Of a stretch of 64,000 nucleotides of DNA, positions 33,711 to 42,768 are shown piece by piece (within the stretch, counting starts at the first letter, position 1; each line of letters begins with the position of its first letter). The DNA is taken from positions 3,472,001 through 3,536,000 of the forward strand of contig NZ_JASTLB010000001.1 in assembly GCF_030499535.1 (NCBI RefSeq), written 5' to 3'. Under the pieces are notes generated by a model. That model saw nothing but the letters and a program-made list of their open reading frames with translations, was not told the DNA's origin and did not search any database. This DNA is from Streptomyces sp. TG1A-8 (lineage in GTDB: Bacteria; Actinomycetota; Actinomycetes; Streptomycetales; Streptomycetaceae). Made by a program: the position numbers and the translations under genes.

Positions 33711-34712
33711 GTGTCGAAGCCGGAATCCCATGTCGTCGAGCGGAGCACCGCGGTCCGGGCGCCCGCCGACGCCGTCTACGAACTGGTCGTCGACGTGGAG
33801 CGCTGGCCGCAGCTCATCCGCTCGGTGGCGCACGTCGAGCGCACGGTGCACGGCGCGGAGTCGGACGAGGTGCGGGTGTGGGCGGTGCGCGGTCACGACC
33901 GGGCCGCCGCCTGGACCTCGTACCGCACCCTGGACCGCGCCGCGCGCACCGTCGCCTTCCGCAACGACCCGCCCACCGGCCCCACCAGGTCCTCCGAGGG
34001 CGAGTGGCTGGTGCGGGAGACCGCCGGGGGGACCAGTGAGCTGGTCTCGCGGCACACCTTCGTGCTCGCGGACGGCGTGCCCGAGCAGGCCGCCGCCGAG
34101 GTCGCCGCGCGCATCGCGGAGCACGCGGCGGGCCAGCTGGAGGAACTGGCGTACGCGGCCGAGCACCGCGAGGAGCTGGCGGCGCTCACCATCTCCTTCG
34201 AGGACCCGCTGTTCATCGGCGGCACCGCCGAGGACTCGTACGCGCTGCTGTACCGCGCCCGGGAGTGGCCCGACCGCTTCCCGCACGTGACCCGGATCGA
34301 CATGACCGAGGACGAGCGCGGCATCCAGTTCTTCGACATGGACACCCTCACCCCGGACGGCCGGGCCCACACCACCCGTTCGGTGCGCGTCTGCATGCCC
34401 CACCACAAGATCGTCTACAAGCAGATCAGCCTGGCGCCGCTGCTGACCGCCCACACCGGGCACTGGCTGTTCACCGAGACGCCCGAGGGCATCGTCGCCT
34501 CCGCGCGGCACACCGCGACCATCAACCCCGACGCCCTCGACCTGCTGTTCCCGGGCGCGACCGTGCAGGACGCCCGCGCCTACCTGCGCAAGGCGCTCAG
34601 CGCCAACAGCGTGAGCAACCTGCGCTTCGCCAAGGAGTACGCCGAGGAGCGGGCGGAGCGGCGGGCCCGGGAGCGGGCCGAGCGCCGCGCACGGGAGACG
34701 GCCCATGCCTGA
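33711..34712 (+). CDS. Didomain polyketide aromatase/cyclase
   Basis: The 333-residue protein has two START/Bet v1-like domains. The first is at residues 1-150 (VYELVVDVERWPQLIRSVAH) and the second at 170-310 (SYALLYRAREWPDRFPHVTR). Such enzymes direct first-ring cyclisation and aromatisation of the nascent polyketide. Didomain forms usually serve chains already reduced at C9. The C-terminus is an Arg/Glu-rich helix. GTG 33711 follows GAGAGG, and the start matches the family N-terminus. Its last 8 bases overlap the following ligase gene. Confidence 0.93.
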   Translation: MSKPESHVVERSTAVRAPADAVYELVVDVERWPQLIRSVAHVERTVHGAESDEVRVWAVRGHDRAAAWTSYRTLDRAARTVAFRNDPPTGPTRSSEGEWLVRETAGGTSELVSRHTFVLADGVPEQAAAEVAARIAEHAAGQLEELAYAAEHREELAALTISFEDPLFIGGTAEDSYALLYRAREWPDRFPHVTRIDMTEDERGIQFFDMDTLTPDGRAHTTRSVRVCMPHHKIVYKQISLAPLLTAHTGHWLFTETPEGIVASARHTATINPDALDLLFPGATVQDARAYLRKALSANSVSNLRFAKEYAEERAERRARERAERRARETAHA

Positions 34713-36282
34713 CGTCCTGGCCACCGCCCGCTGGCGGGAGCCGCTCCCCCTGCCGGAACCGGCGCTCGGGGAGCTGCCGCGCCGGGCGGCCGCCCTGTGG
34801 CCGGACCGGACCGCCCTGCGCCACGGCGAACGGACCCTGACCTTCGGGGAGCTGGAGCGCGCCACGGCCCGCTGCGCGGCCGCCGTCCGGCAGGCCGTGG
34901 GCACCGGCGCCGTCGTCGGCGCGGCCACCGTGCTCGCTCCGGTCTTCGCGAGCCTGTACTACGGCGTCGCCCGCAGCGGCAACACCGTGGTGACCCTGAA
35001 CCCGCTGGTGCGGGGCGAGGCGCTGCGGCACGTCCTGGCCGCCTCGGGCACCCGGCTCGCCCTCCTCACCCGGGAGATGTGGGAGAAGCTCGCCCCCTTC
35101 CGGGACGGGCTGCCCGACCTGGCCACCGTCGTCGTCCTCGACTGCGGGACGCAGGGGCCGCCGGCCGGGACCGTCGCCCTGGAGGAACTGCTCGCCGCCG
35201 CCCCGGCCGACGACGGCCGGGCGGAACGGACCGACCCCGACGCCGTCGCCTGCGTGCACTTCACGAGCGGCACCACGGGCGCCCCCAAGGCCGTGCCGCT
35301 CACCCACCGCAACCTGACGGTGAACGCCGCCCAGACCGCGCAGGCGCAGGGCCTGGACGCCACCTCCGTCACCCTCAACCAGCTGCCGCTGTACCACCTC
35401 ATGCACCTGAACTCGGCGCTGTGGGCGGGTGCCGCCCAGGTGCTGTGCCCGGACGACGACGCGGCGGCCGCCGTCGCCGCGGCCGACGCGTACGGCGCCA
35501 CGCACTGGTTCAGCATCCCGGTGCGGCTCGCCCGGCTCGCGGCCGACCCCAGGCTGCCGGACCTGCGGCCCCGTACGGTCCGCGGCATCTTCTGCGGCGG
35601 CTCCGCGCTGCCCGCGGGGCCGGCGCGGATCCTGTCCGAGCGGTTCGGCATCCCGGTCGTCCAGGGCTACGGGCTGGCCGAGGCCTCACCGACGGTCGCC
35701 CTCGACCTGCCCGGCCGGCCCCGGCCCGGCTCCTGCGGCCCGGTGGTCGCCGGGACCGAGTGCCGCGTCGTCGGCCTCGGCACCCGCCGGGTGCTGGCAC
35801 CCGGCGAGCGGGGCGAGATCCAGATCCGGGGGCCGCAGCTGATGCGCGGCTACCTCGGCCCGGACGGGCGGCGGGACTTCGACGAGGAGGGCTGGTTCTC
35901 CACCGGGGACGTCGGCCACCTCGACGAGGACGGCTACCTGTTCGTCGCCGACCGGCTGGGCGACGTCTTCAAGTGCGACAACGAGATCGTGGCCCCCACC
36001 GAGGTGGAGGCCGTCCTCGCCCGGCACCCGGCGGTCGCCGACTGCGTCGTCTTCGGCCATCCGGACGAGTTCAGCGGCTCCGTCGCGCACGCCCTGGTCG
36101 TCCTGCGCGAGCAGGGCCCGGACGGCCCCGGCAGCACACCGGAGCGCGTCGCCGAGGAGGTCAACGCCGACCTCGCGCCCTTCCAGCGCATCCAGTACAT
36201 CGACGCGGTGCCCGGCCTGCCGCGCGGTCCCGGCGGCAAGGTCCAGCGCCGCGTGCTGCGCGCCACCGCCCTCGGCGCCTGA
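34705..36282 (+). CDS. Adenylate-forming acyl-CoA/acyl-ACP ligase 1
   Basis: The 525-residue ANL-family enzyme has a phosphate-binding loop at about residues 186-195 (FTSGTTGAPKAVPLTH), VQGYGLAEASPTVAL, the STGDVGHLDEDGYL segment and a C-terminal RGPGGKVQR with the catalytic lysine. It activates a carboxylic acid as acyl-AMP and passes it to CoA or a carrier. The substrate is not predictable by eye. It overlaps the aromatase gene by 8 bases, so it is co-expressed with the aglycone enzymes. It may supply the KAS-III-like acyltransferase across the divergent promoter. Confidence 0.88.
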   Translation: MPDVLATARWREPLPLPEPALGELPRRAAALWPDRTALRHGERTLTFGELERATARCAAAVRQAVGTGAVVGAATVLAPVFASLYYGVARSGNTVVTLNPLVRGEALRHVLAASGTRLALLTREMWEKLAPFRDGLPDLATVVVLDCGTQGPPAGTVALEELLAAAPADDGRAERTDPDAVACVHFTSGTTGAPKAVPLTHRNLTVNAAQTAQAQGLDATSVTLNQLPLYHLMHLNSALWAGAAQVLCPDDDAAAAVAAADAYGATHWFSIPVRLARLAADPRLPDLRPRTVRGIFCGGSALPAGPARILSERFGIPVVQGYGLAEASPTVALDLPGRPRPGSCGPVVAGTECRVVGLGTRRVLAPGERGEIQIRGPQLMRGYLGPDGRRDFDEEGWFSTGDVGHLDEDGYLFVADRLGDVFKCDNEIVAPTEVEAVLARHPAVADCVVFGHPDEFSGSVAHALVVLREQGPDGPGSTPERVAEEVNADLAPFQRIQYIDAVPGLPRGPGGKVQRRVLRATALGA

Positions 36283-36391
36283 ACCGGCCGGCCCGCCGCC
36301 CGCCCCGTTACGCCCCGCCCCGTCCCACCCGTCCCACCGCATTCCACCGCGCGCCACGAACCGCGCACACCGAACAGGAGAAGAAGAGGAC

Positions 36392-36697
36392 ATGGCCACT
36401 CTCATCAACGAACTCAAGGTCATCGGCGACGTCGAGGACTTCGAGCGGATCACCGCCGGCATCACCGAGTACATGCGGCAGCAGCCCGGCTACGTCGGCC
36501 ACCGCATGCTGCGCTCCCTGCGCCGTCCCGGCGTCTTCGTGGAGATCGCCGAGTGGGAGAAGCCCGAGGACCACGTCCGCGCCGTGCAGAGCGAGGGCTT
36601 CCGCAGCCGCGTCCAGGAGCTGGCCGGCGTGATCGAGAAGCCGACCCCGGACCTGTACGAGCTGGTCCACGACAGCGCCCCGGTCCAGGCGGCCTGA
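36392..36697 (+). CDS. Antibiotic biosynthesis monooxygenase (ABM) domain protein
   Basis: The 101-residue ferredoxin-like fold protein of the ABM family contains MATLINELKVIGDVEDFERI, LRRPGVFVEIAEWEKPEDH and FRSRVQELAGVIEKPTPDLY. Cofactor-free members such as ActVA-ORF6 and TcmH oxidise phenolic rings to quinones. Some similar small proteins act as cyclases. The ribosome binding site AGGAGAAGAAGAGG is strong. It lies in the tailoring operon before an FAD monooxygenase. Confidence 0.85.
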   Translation: MATLINELKVIGDVEDFERITAGITEYMRQQPGYVGHRMLRSLRRPGVFVEIAEWEKPEDHVRAVQSEGFRSRVQELAGVIEKPTPDLYELVHDSAPVQAA

Positions 36698-36775
36698 CCC
36701 CGTACCCGGACACCCCGCCGCCCCGGGCCCCTCGGCCCGCCGGGGCCGACGGCAGCAGAAGGAGACTTGAGAACA

Positions 36776-38434
36776 GTGCGGGAACCCATCGAGGTGCTCG
36801 TCGTCGGCGCCGGTCCGGTCGGGCTGACGGCGGCGTACGAACTGACCCGGCGGGGTGTCCGGGTGCGACTCGTCGACGCGGCCGCCGGCCCGGCCGCGAC
36901 CAGCCGGGCGATCGCCACCCATCCCCGGACCATGGAGACGTACGACCAGATCGGCGTGCTGGACGCGATGCTCGCCCGGTCCCGCCGGATCACCGCGTTC
37001 ACGCTCTTCCAGAACGGGCGCCGGCTCGCCCGGCTCGACGCCGACTACAGCGCCAGCCCGACCCGGTTCCCCTTCACGGTGACCATCGAACAGGTCGCCA
37101 CGGAGGAGGTGCTGCGCGACGCGCTCGCCGCCCGCGGCGTCCACGTCGAGTGGGGCGTGCGCCTGGAGACCTTCCGGCAGGACCCGGAGGGGGTCACCGC
37201 CACCCTGCACGCCGGCGGCGCCACCGAGACCGTCCGCGTCCCCTGGCTGATCGGCACCGACGGCGGGCACAGCACCGTCCGCAAGGTGCTGGACCTGCCG
37301 CTCATCGGCGAGTCCAACGAGACCTGGCTGCTCGCCGACGCCACGGTCGACACCGAACTGCCGCCCAACAGCATCTACTTGATCCGGACCGGCGGCGGCA
37401 CCCTGATGATGGCCCCGCTGCCCGGGGAGCGCCGCTGGCGCATGCTCGACACGGTCGACGTCAGCTACGGCGGCGACGACACCGCGGTCGCCGAACGCTT
37501 CTCCCGCAAGCTCACGGCCGGACTCGGCCACCGGGTGCGCGTGGACACCCCGCGCTGGGTGTCCGTGTTCACCGCGCAGCAGCGCATGGTGCCGCGGATG
37601 CGGGTGGGCCGGGTCTTCGTCGCCGGGGACGCCGCCCACGTGCACAGCCCCGCCTCCGGCCAGGGCATGAACACCGGCGTGCAGGAGGCGTACAACCTCG
37701 CCTGGAAGCTGGCGCTGGTGATGCGCGGCCACGCCCGCGAGGAACTCCTCGACACCTACGCCGCCGAACGCGTCCCGATCGGCCGCGCGCTGCTCAGCTC
37801 CACCAAGCGCGCCACCCAGCTGGTCGCCCTGAAGAACGCCCTGGCGTCGGTGGCGCTGCCGGTCGTCTTCACCCTCGCCCGGCTGCTGCCGCCGCTGCGG
37901 GTCCGCATGCAGCGCACCGCGCTCGGCCGGGTCTCCGGACTCAACCTCGCCTACCCCGACAGCCCCCTGACGTCCGCCGACGGCACCCAGGACACCGGTC
38001 CGCGGCCCGGCGAGCGCATCGGGCAGGTGCTGCCGGAACGGGCCGCGGCCCCGGGCTGGACGGCGCTCGCCGGCGAACTGCGCGACCTGCGCTGGACCCT
38101 GCTCGCCTTCGGCGGCGGCCCGGCGGTGCGGGAGGCGGCCGACCGGTACGGGCAGTGGCTGTCCGTGCGCACGGTCGCCGAAGCCGCCGTCCCGGACCCG
38201 GCGGGGGCCGCCGTGCCGCTCGCCGACCCCGGACACGTGCTGCGCGCCGACCTGGGGGCGGCGCCCGGCTCCTGGCTGCTGATCCGGCCGGACGGCTACC
38301 TGGCCGCCCGCGGCACCTCGCTCACCGACCCCGCGACGCTCGCCGCGCTCGCCCTGGCGGGCGACGGGCGGGCCCCGCTGGCCGCCGGCGCGGCCCGCGC
38401 CGCCGCCCACGCGACTTCTCAGGAGGAACTGTGA
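36776..38434 (+). CDS. FAD-dependent aromatic hydroxylase 1
   Basis: The 552-residue protein has a p-hydroxybenzoate-hydroxylase fold with a thioredoxin-like C-terminal domain, as in RdmE/MtmOIV-type enzymes. It shows VLVVGAGPVGLTAAYEL, TDGGHSTVRK (the DG motif) and FVAGDAAHVHSPASGQGMN near residue 284. Hydroxylation or Baeyer-Villiger-type oxidation of the polyketide rings is likely. GTG 36776 is preferred over TTG 36767 because GGAG at 36761 is too close to the TTG. Its stop overlaps the next start (GTGA). Confidence 0.92.
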   Translation: MREPIEVLVVGAGPVGLTAAYELTRRGVRVRLVDAAAGPAATSRAIATHPRTMETYDQIGVLDAMLARSRRITAFTLFQNGRRLARLDADYSASPTRFPFTVTIEQVATEEVLRDALAARGVHVEWGVRLETFRQDPEGVTATLHAGGATETVRVPWLIGTDGGHSTVRKVLDLPLIGESNETWLLADATVDTELPPNSIYLIRTGGGTLMMAPLPGERRWRMLDTVDVSYGGDDTAVAERFSRKLTAGLGHRVRVDTPRWVSVFTAQQRMVPRMRVGRVFVAGDAAHVHSPASGQGMNTGVQEAYNLAWKLALVMRGHAREELLDTYAAERVPIGRALLSSTKRATQLVALKNALASVALPVVFTLARLLPPLRVRMQRTALGRVSGLNLAYPDSPLTSADGTQDTGPRPGERIGQVLPERAAAPGWTALAGELRDLRWTLLAFGGGPAVREAADRYGQWLSVRTVAEAAVPDPAGAAVPLADPGHVLRADLGAAPGSWLLIRPDGYLAARGTSLTDPATLAALALAGDGRAPLAAGAARAAAHATSQEEL

Positions 38435-39234
38435 CACCGGCACCCGCTCCACCGGCACCGGCGGCCCGCGCGGCGGAGGCCGCCACGCTGGGTCTCGAAG
38501 GGCGCGTCGCGCTGGTCACCGGGGCCTCCCGGGGCCTGGGCCGCGCCGTCGCCCGCAAGCTGTGCGCCTCGGGCTGCGACGTCTACCTCAACTACGCCAC
38601 CAACGACACGGACGCCGAGCGGGCGGTCGAGTCGCTGCGCGGGCTGAAGGGCACCGCCGTCGCGGTGAAGGGCGACATCACCCGCCCCGACACGCTGCCC
38701 GCGCTGCTGGACCGCATCACCGACCGCCACGGCCGCCTGGACGTCTTCGTGCACAACGCGGCGTCCTTCCACCCGATGCCGACCCTGTCCGCCGCGGTCG
38801 CGGACGTCCACCAGGACGTGGCCGCCGCCGTCGACCCGCTGCTGCACGGCGCGGCGCACCTGGCCGCGGCGATGGCCGGCGGGCCCGGCCGCATCGTCGC
38901 CGTCTCCAGCCTCGGCGCGCAGGCCGTCGTACCGCGCTACGTCGGCCTCGGCCTGGCCAAGGCGGCACTGGAGAGCCTGGTGCGCTACCTGGCCGTCGAA
39001 CTGGCGCCGCAGGGCATCGCGGTCAACGCGGTGGCCACGGCCAAGCTCGACAAGGGCGAACCGGCCGCGGTCAACCCGGAGGCCGCGCGCGCCCTGGCCG
39101 CGCGCACCCCGGCGGGCCGGCTGACCCGCCCGGAGGACCTCGCCGACGCGGTGGCGCTGCTGTGCACCGACGAGGCGGCCTGGATCCACGGCCAGGTGAT
39201 CACCGTGGACGGCGGTTCCCGGTTGCGGGCCTGA
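38431..39234 (+). CDS. FabL-like SDR reductase (Tyr-x6-Lys type)
   Basis: The 267-residue short-chain dehydrogenase has TGASRGLG (30-37) and VHNAASFHPMPTL. The catalytic pair is Y170 and K177 in RYVGLGLAKAALESL. The Y-x6-K spacing, instead of Y-x3-K, and the overall pattern match enoyl-ACP reductases of the FabI/FabL type rather than ketoreductases. It could reduce an enoyl or quinone-like bond of the polyketide or of an acyl side chain. The N-terminus has a Pro/Ala-rich extension of about 20 residues. It is GTGA-coupled to the upstream hydroxylase. Confidence 0.85.
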   Translation: MTPAPAPPAPAARAAEAATLGLEGRVALVTGASRGLGRAVARKLCASGCDVYLNYATNDTDAERAVESLRGLKGTAVAVKGDITRPDTLPALLDRITDRHGRLDVFVHNAASFHPMPTLSAAVADVHQDVAAAVDPLLHGAAHLAAAMAGGPGRIVAVSSLGAQAVVPRYVGLGLAKAALESLVRYLAVELAPQGIAVNAVATAKLDKGEPAAVNPEAARALAARTPAGRLTRPEDLADAVALLCTDEAAWIHGQVITVDGGSRLRA

Positions 39235-39236
39235 CC

Positions 39237-40670
39237 ATGACCGACCAGACGACAGGGACCACGCCGGTCACGCGGACCGCACGGACCACGCGGTCCCCGC
39301 AGACCAGGCAGACCACCCAGACCAGACAGACCACCCAGACCAGACAGACCACGCAGGCCCGGCCCGGCCGGTCCGCGGGCGCGGCGCCGGCCGGCCGGAC
39401 CGCGCCCGCGGACCGGCACGCACCCACGCGGGAGGACGCGACGAGCGCCGTGAGCGACATCAGGACCGACGTGTGCGTCATCGGCGGCGGGCCCGCCGGG
39501 CTCACCCTGGCGCTGCTGCTGCTCCGCTCGGGTGTCCGGGTGACGGTGGTGGAGAAGGCGCGCGGCCTCGACCGGGAGTACCGCGGGGAGATCCTGCAGC
39601 CCGGCGGGCTCGCGCTGCTGGACCAGCTCGGCGTGCTCGACGACGCCCGGTCCCGGGGGGCCCACGAACTGACCCGGTTCCGGCTGACCGATCCGCGCCG
39701 GGTGCTGATGGACTTCGACTACCGCCGGCTGCCCTCCCCCTACGACCACCTGCTCAGCCTGCCCCAGCGCCACCTGCTGGGGGCGCTGCTGGCGCTGTGC
39801 GAGCGGTTCGACGGCTTCCGCCACCTGCCGGGGCACGGCGTGGCCCGGCTGCTGCGGGACGGCGGTGCCGTGCGCGGCGTCACCACCAAGGGCCACGACG
39901 GTGCCCGCACCGTCACCGCCCGGGCCGTGGTGGGCGCCGACGGCCGGTACTCCAAGACCCGCTCCCTGGCCGGCATCGACAACCACCGCCACGACGTGTT
40001 CGACATGGACGTGCTGTGGTTCAAGCTGCCGGCCGACCCCACCGGCGTCGTGCGCATCCACCGGGGCGAGGGCGGCCCGGTCATCGCGTACGACTCCCAC
40101 CCGGGCAGCGTCCAGATCGGCTGGACCCTGCCGCACCACAGCTACCGGGAGATCGCGGCCCGCGGCATCGACCACGTGCGCGAGCAGGTGGCCCGGTCGC
40201 TGCCCGAGTACGCGGACCTGGTCCGCGACTGCGTGGGCGCGCTGACCGACCTGACCCTGCTGGACGTGTTCGCAGCCCGGGCCGAGCACTGGGTGCAGGA
40301 CGGTCTGGTGCTGATCGGCGACGCCGCGCACACCCACAGCCCGCTGGGCGCCCAGGGCATCAACCTGGCCGTCCAGGACGCGGTGGTCCTGCACCCCGTC
40401 CTGGTCGCCGCCCTGCACGGGGGCACCGGCACGGTCGGCGCCGGTGAGCTGGCCGCCTACGAGCAGGCGCGCTCGGCCGACATCGACGCCGTGATGCGCC
40501 TGCAGGTGATGCAGAGCAAGGGCATGTTCGCCGAGGGCCGCGTGGCCTCGGCCGTCCGCCCCAGGATCGCCAAGGCCGTCAGCCGCACCCCGCTGGGCCG
40601 CAGGATCACCCGCCGGATCGCCTACGGCAACCCCGCCATCCGGGTCCGGGAGGACCTCTTCACCGCCTGA
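39237..40670 (+). CDS. FAD-dependent aromatic hydroxylase 2
   Basis: The protein has 477 residues from ATG 39237, or about 406 if GTG 39450 is used. The core is a PHBH-type monooxygenase: VCVIGGGPAGLTLALLLL, VGADGRYSKTRSL and LIGDAAHTHSPLGAQGINLA. The first 70 residues are low complexity, with a QTTQTR repeat encoded by 18-bp DNA repeats and containing rare AGA codons, so the true start may be GTG 39450, which has GGAGGA upstream. Without the extra C-terminal domain it resembles PgaE-short or geranylgeranyl-reductase-like forms. It probably hydroxylates the aglycone. Confidence 0.85.
   Translation: MTDQTTGTTPVTRTARTTRSPQTRQTTQTRQTTQTRQTTQARPGRSAGAAPAGRTAPADRHAPTREDATSAVSDIRTDVCVIGGGPAGLTLALLLLRSGVRVTVVEKARGLDREYRGEILQPGGLALLDQLGVLDDARSRGAHELTRFRLTDPRRVLMDFDYRRLPSPYDHLLSLPQRHLLGALLALCERFDGFRHLPGHGVARLLRDGGAVRGVTTKGHDGARTVTARAVVGADGRYSKTRSLAGIDNHRHDVFDMDVLWFKLPADPTGVVRIHRGEGGPVIAYDSHPGSVQIGWTLPHHSYREIAARGIDHVREQVARSLPEYADLVRDCVGALTDLTLLDVFAARAEHWVQDGLVLIGDAAHTHSPLGAQGINLAVQDAVVLHPVLVAALHGGTGTVGAGELAAYEQARSADIDAVMRLQVMQSKGMFAEGRVASAVRPRIAKAVSRTPLGRRITRRIAYGNPAIRVREDLFTA
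39309..39350 (+). repeat. 18-bp in-frame tandem repeat at the start of FAD hydroxylase 2
   Basis: CAGACCACCCAGACCAGA occurs at 39309-39326 and again at 39327-39344, followed by a partial copy. It encodes QTTQTR and sits in the uncertain N-terminal extension. Confidence 0.85.
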
Positions 40671-40708
40671 CGGCCCCTCGACAAGCCACCGAAGACCGCG
40701 GAGGAACC

Positions 40709-41494
40709 ATGCGCTACATCGACCTCTCCACCCCGATCGACGCCTCCCAGTGGGAGCCGGAGCCCGTCACCCACGAGATCGTCACGCCGGCCGAGGGCGC
40801 CCGGCAGATGGCGAAGGAGATGCGGGAGAACTTCAACCTGGAGTTCGACCCCGCCGACCTGCCGGACGGCGAGCTGCTGTCCATCGACAACCTCACCCTG
40901 AACAGCCACACCGGCACCCACATCGACGCGCCGGCCCACTACGGCACCCGGGCGAACTACGGCGACGGCCGCCCCCGCACCATCGACGAGATGCCGCTGG
41001 ACTGGTTCCACCGGCCCGCCTTCGTGCTGGACCTCACCGACGCCGGCGTCGGCACCGTGGACGCGTCGGTGATCGAGAAGGAGCTGGCGCGGATCGGCTA
41101 CCAGCCGCAGCCGTACGACATCGCGCTCATCAACAGCGGCGCCTGGCGCAACGTGGGCACGATGCAGTACTTCACCGACTTCGTCGGCCTGGACGCCTCG
41201 GCGACCAGGTTCCTGCTCGACCTCGGGGTGAAGGTCATCGGCACCGACGCCTTCAGCCTCGACGCGCCCTTCGGCCACATCCTGAGCGCCTACGCCCAGA
41301 GCGGCGACAAGAGCGTGCTGTGGCCCGCCCACTTCGCGGGCCGCGACCGCGAGTACTGCCAGATCGAGCGCCTGGCGGGCCTGGACCAGCTGCCGCGCCC
41401 GTACGGCTTCACGGTGTCCTGCTTCCCCGTCAAGATCACCGGCGCCGGGGCGGGCTGGACCCGCGCGGTCGCGCTCGTCGACGACGAGGACTGA
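40709..41494 (+). CDS. Cyclase-family metal-dependent protein (PF04199-like)
   Basis: The 261-residue protein has the kynurenine-formamidase-like metal motif HTGTHIDAPAH (H67, H71, D73, H77), followed later by ALINSGAWRN and GTDAFSLDAPFGH. In type II PKS clusters members of this family act as late-ring cyclases or hydrolases. Its position between hydroxylase 2 and an NTF2-like gene supports a role in ring closure or rearrangement. GGAGGAACC precedes the ATG. Confidence 0.88.
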   Translation: MRYIDLSTPIDASQWEPEPVTHEIVTPAEGARQMAKEMRENFNLEFDPADLPDGELLSIDNLTLNSHTGTHIDAPAHYGTRANYGDGRPRTIDEMPLDWFHRPAFVLDLTDAGVGTVDASVIEKELARIGYQPQPYDIALINSGAWRNVGTMQYFTDFVGLDASATRFLLDLGVKVIGTDAFSLDAPFGHILSAYAQSGDKSVLWPAHFAGRDREYCQIERLAGLDQLPRPYGFTVSCFPVKITGAGAGWTRAVALVDDED

Positions 41495-41583
41495 CCCCGC
41501 GCCGCCCCACGGGCCGGGGCCGGTCCGCCGACCGGCCCCGGCCCCGCCCCGCCGACCACGTCCCACCAAGGAGAGCCAGCACG

Positions 41584-42072
41584 ATGACCCTGACCACCGT
41601 GAGCCCGGCGGCCGGCACCGGCACCCCGGCCGACCGCGCCCTCTTCGCCCAGCTCTACGCCGAGGTGCAGCAGTTCTACGCCCACCACTTCCACCTCCTG
41701 GACTCCGGCGCCGCCGAGGAGTGGGCCGGCACCTTCACGGAGGACGGCTTCTTCCACCCCGAGACGCTGCCCGAGCCGGTGTCCGGCCGGGCGGCCCTGG
41801 CCGCGGGGGTGCGCCGCACCCACCAGGGGCTGGAAGCCGCGGGCGAGCAGCGCCGGCACTGGCACGGCATGGTGTCCGTGGTGCCGCGCGAGGGCGCCGA
41901 GGTGCTGGACGTGCGCTGCTACGCCCTGATCTTCAGCACGCCCCGCGGCGGATCCTCGGGGCTGCGCATGGCGTGCGTCTGCGAGGACGTGCTCGTCCGC
42001 GTCGACGGCGCCTGGCAGGTCAAGGAGCGCCGCGTCACCCGCGACGACCACCCCGGTGCGCCGGCCTCCTGA
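41584..42072 (+). CDS. NTF2-fold (SnoaL-like) tailoring protein
   Basis: The 162-residue protein has a cystatin-like NTF2 fold: LYAEVQQFYAHHFHLLDSG, EEWAGTFTEDGFFHPE, HWHGMVSVV and WQVKERRVTRDD. SnoaL-like members serve as cyclases, hydroxylase partners or epimerases in aromatic polyketide pathways. A related ring-hydroxylase beta-subunit-like group is also possible. The start ATG has AAGGAGAG at good spacing. It is the last gene of the tailoring operon 33711-42072. Confidence 0.82.
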   Translation: MTLTTVSPAAGTGTPADRALFAQLYAEVQQFYAHHFHLLDSGAAEEWAGTFTEDGFFHPETLPEPVSGRAALAAGVRRTHQGLEAAGEQRRHWHGMVSVVPREGAEVLDVRCYALIFSTPRGGSSGLRMACVCEDVLVRVDGAWQVKERRVTRDDHPGAPAS

Positions 42073-42768
42073 CACCACCACCCCCAGGGCTCCTGGCGGA
42101 CCGGACCTCCCCCGGCCACCAGGGGCCTTCGCCATGCCCGCCCGCCCCGGCGACCGGCCGCCACCCTCCACGGACGGACCGCGCGGGGACGGACCGCGCG
42201 GGGACGGACCGCGCGGGGACGGATCCGGCGGGACGGACCGCGCGGCGGGTCCCGCGGGGCCCCGCGAACCGGCCGACCGGCCTCGCGGCCCCGCCGCGCA
42301 CAGGCACCGCGCCGGGCCACTGCTCCGGGCCACCACAGGGCGCACCGCGCCAGGCGCCGCCGGGGGCCGCCGGGGCCACCGCCCGGGGCCCCTTGCCCGG
42401 CACCACACGGGTCCGCCGCGCCGGGTCCGCCGCGCCCGGCACCACGCGGCTGCCCCACCACCGGGCCGCCGCACGGACCCGCCGCACCCGGCACCCCGCG
42501 GGGAACCGCGGCCGGCGCGGTGGACCTGGGGCGCACAGGTGGAGCGGCGGGGACGGCCGCGGTACCGCGACGGCCGCGCCGCCCGGCAGCCGCACCCGGG
42601 TCGACCCCGCCCCCGTCCCCACCCCGTCCCCACCCCCGTCCCGCACCCCTCCCGCCGCGGAGCGCGCGGGCGGGGTGCGGCCGGGTCCGCCCGCCGGCGG
42701 GCGCAGCGCGAAGCGCCCCGGCGGGGGCCGTCGGGGCGCTTCGGGGTGGGGCGTGGACGGGGCCGGTG
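42073..42768. repeat. 696-base gene-free gap with 15-bp tandem repeats
   Basis: No supported gene is seen. GACGGACCGCGCGGG is repeated three times exactly (42173, 42188 and 42203) with two degenerate copies to about 42248. The following 250 bases are a drifted series of CCGGGCCACC- and CCGCCGCGCCCGG-like units. A strong terminator lies near the end (42709-42743). The region separates convergent operons. Confidence 0.7.
42709..42743. terminator. Terminator hairpin between the tailoring operon and exporter 2
   Basis: CGAAGCGCCCCG pairs perfectly with CGGGGCGCTTCG across an 11-base loop, just downstream of the exporter 2 permease gene and facing the plus operon. Confidence 0.75.

Noticed and set aside
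36767..36775. TTG start for FAD hydroxylase 1
   Set aside because: The ribosome binding site would be only two bases away; GTG 36776 is better spaced.
42073..42768. Open frames in the 696-base spacer
   Set aside because: They are made of tandem repeats and Arg/Pro/Gly codons, lack ribosome binding sites and extend into antisense of known genes.
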